Assembly (NCBI RefSeq): GCF_011761185.1
Contig: NZ_JAAOYM010000001.1
Span: 1,178,001-1,242,000, forward strand
Length of the DNA stretch: 64,000 nucleotides
Direction: 5' to 3'
From: Saccharomonospora amisosensis
GTDB taxonomy: Bacteria; Actinomycetota; Actinomycetes; Mycobacteriales; Pseudonocardiaceae
Both the position numbers and the translations under genes were made by a program. Below, in pieces: positions 62,648-64,000 of the stretch. The number at the start of each line of letters is the position of its first letter. Position 1 is the first letter of the stretch. Below the pieces are notes generated by a model. It was not told where the DNA came from, searched no databases, and saw only the letters and a list, made by a program, of their open reading frames with translations.

Positions 62648-63580
62648 ATGGCCGCGCAACTTCGTGAGCTCCGGCAGAAGATCCGGGCGACCAAATCCAT
62701 CGGCAAGATCACCAAGGCGATGGAGCTCATCGCCACCTCCCGCATCAGCAGGGCGCAGGCGAGGGTGGAGGCGTCGAGGCCGTACGCGACGGAGATCACC
62801 AACGTGCTCTCCGCGCTCGCGGGCGCCTCGGCCAACCTGGACAACCCGCTGCTGGTGGAGCGGGAGAACCCGAGGCGAGCCGGCGTGCTGGTGGTTACCA
62901 GTGACAAGGGGCTGTGCGGCGCCTACAACGCCAACGCGTTGCGGACGGCCGAGGAGTTGCTTTCACTGCTGCGGGAGCAGGGCAAGCAGCCACGGCTGTA
63001 CGTGGTCGGCGGCAAGGGCCTGAACTACTTCCGGTTCCGTGGCCGCGAGGTGGTCGACAGCTGGACGGGCTTCTCCCAGCAGCCGCACTACGACAACGCC
63101 GCCGAGGTCGGGCAGACCCTGGTCAAGGCGTTCCTCGCCGGTGCGGACGACGAGGGAGACAGGCCTGGTCCCGACGGCGTGCTCGGGGTGGACGAACTGC
63201 ACATCGTCTACACCGAGTTCCGCTCGATGCTCACCCAGACCCCCGTCGCCCGCAGGATGGCGCCGCTGGAGGTCGAGTACACCTCGGAGGCGGAAACGAT
63301 CCCACCCGCCTACGACTTCGAGCCCAGTGTCGACGTACTGCTCGGCGCGCTGCTGCCGAAGTACATCAACACGCGAATCTTCGCGGCGCTCCTGGAATCG
63401 GCGGCTTCTGAGCTAGCCGCCCAGCGCAACGCCATGAAGTCCGCGTCGGACAACGCCAGCGAACTGGTCGACACCTACACCCGGCTGGCGAACCAGGCGC
63501 GCCAGGCACAGATCACCCAGGAGATCAGCGAAATCGTCGGTGGGGCCGATGCACTCGCCGCCACAGGAAGTGATGTGTAA
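62648..63580 (+). CDS. atpG: ATP synthase F1 subunit gamma
   Basis: Central rotor shaft, 310 residues. N-terminal coiled coil ([25 protein letters not shown]) and C-terminal helix present. An insert near residue 165 ([20 protein letters not shown]) corresponds to the actinobacterial gamma loop. Starts six bases after the atpA stop. Confidence 0.96.
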   Translation: MAAQLRELRQKIRATKSIGKITKAMELIATSRISRAQARVEASRPYATEITNVLSALAGASANLDNPLLVERENPRRAGVLVVTSDKGLCGAYNANALRTAEELLSLLREQGKQPRLYVVGGKGLNYFRFRGREVVDSWTGFSQQPHYDNAAEVGQTLVKAFLAGADDEGDRPGPDGVLGVDELHIVYTEFRSMLTQTPVARRMAPLEVEYTSEAETIPPAYDFEPSVDVLLGALLPKYINTRIFAALLESAASELAAQRNAMKSASDNASELVDTYTRLANQARQAQITQEISEIVGGADALAATGSDV

Positions 63581-63583
63581 GCA

Positions 63584-64000
63584 ATGACTGCCGTCCAAGA
63601 CACAGCAACCGCGACCAAGGGCCGCATCGTCTCCGTGACCGGGCCGGTCGTCGACGTCGAATTCCCCCGTGGCGCGATTCCCGAGTTGTACAACGCGCTC
63701 AAGGTCGAGATCGAGTTCGAGGAGCTGCGCAAGACCGTGACCCTGGAGGTCGCGCAGCACCTCGGTGACAACCTGGTCCGTACCATTTCCTTGCAGCCGC
63801 AGGACGGCCTTGTGCGTGGCGCGGAGGTGACCAACACCGGCGGTCCCATCTCCGTTCCCGTCGGCGACAAGGTCAAGGGCCACGTCTACAACGCGCTGGG
63901 CGAGTGCCTCGACGAGCCCGGCTACGGCGCCGACCTGGAGCGCTGGAGCATCCACCGCAAGCCACCGGCGTTCGACCAGCTCGAGGGCAAGACCGAGATG
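63584..64000 (+). CDS. atpD: ATP synthase F1 subunit beta (5' part)
   Basis: Catalytic subunit, first 139 residues only; the window ends before the P-loop. [21 protein letters not shown] and [26 protein letters not shown] are diagnostic. The ATG is three bases after the atpG stop, with GGAAGTGATG upstream. Confidence 0.96.
   Translation, partial: MTAVQDTATATKGRIVSVTGPVVDVEFPRGAIPELYNALKVEIEFEELRKTVTLEVAQHLGDNLVRTISLQPQDGLVRGAEVTNTGGPISVPVGDKVKGHVYNALGECLDEPGYGADLERWSIHRKPPAFDQLEGKTEM

Overview
The window is high-GC actinobacterial DNA (roughly 70% G+C by eye, many GTG starts, dense 4-base start/stop overlaps). The right half carries the order argS, lysA, hom, thrC, thrB, rho, rpmE, prfA, prmC, sua5, wecA, atpI, atpB-E-F-H-A-G-D. 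This is the order known from Mycobacterium tuberculosis (Rv1292 to Rv1310), but atpF and atpH are separate genes here, whereas mycobacteria have a fused b-delta protein. A member of the Pseudonocardiaceae (Saccharomonospora, Prauserella or Amycolatopsis type) is the best guess. That placement is inference, because there is no rRNA gene in the window. There is no rRNA, CRISPR array, insertion sequence or prophage; there is one tRNA gene.

Region 1 (1-12458) is an accessory catabolic cluster. It holds a class III aminotransferase (cut by the window edge), an aldehyde dehydrogenase, a tartrate/D-malate dehydrogenase-like enzyme, two maleate isomerase/Asp-Glu racemase-like paralogs, a D-2-hydroxyacid dehydrogenase, an amidase and a GntR/FCD regulator. 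A shared palindrome, ATTGT(C/T)GACAAT, lies in three intergenic regions and probably ties these genes into one regulon. A giant CtpH/CtpI-like P-type ATPase with an inactive-looking second copy of its own catalytic core sits in the middle.

Region 2 (12459-20308) is mixed: WS/DGAT acyltransferase, glutathionyl-hydroquinone reductase-like protein, ThDP enzyme, CoA-binding protein, two MFS transporters (the second with a suspicious in-frame stop near its N-terminus) and an enoyl-CoA hydratase.

Region 3 (20318-29330) is a carbohydrate locus (GH3 glycosidase and LacI regulator, divergent from a binding-protein ABC importer), followed by an ABC exporter, FtsX permease and TetR operon with an extended -10 promoter overlapping a short palindrome.

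Region 4 (29375-33684) is a compact signalling and exopolysaccharide module: receiver-only response regulator, membrane-anchored HEAT-repeat protein and processive GT2 glycosyltransferase, joined by 4-base overlaps, with a membrane histidine kinase on the opposite strand. It is the best candidate in this window for an uncharacterised system.

Region 5 (33778-44067) holds small and membrane functions: a secreted Cys-containing protein, AhpD-like protein, PhzF-like protein, DrrAB-like ABC exporter with DUF4097 and a ribbon-helix-helix protein whose start region carries three helically phased palindromes, SnoaL-like and YcxB-like proteins, tRNA-Arg(CCG), a cation diffusion facilitator, and a DUF305/DUF3105 pair.

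Region 6 (44169-64000) is the conserved housekeeping block: arginyl-tRNA synthetase, lysine and threonine biosynthesis, transcription and translation termination factors, cell-wall lipid carrier glycosylation and the F1Fo ATP synthase operon, cut in atpD by the window end.
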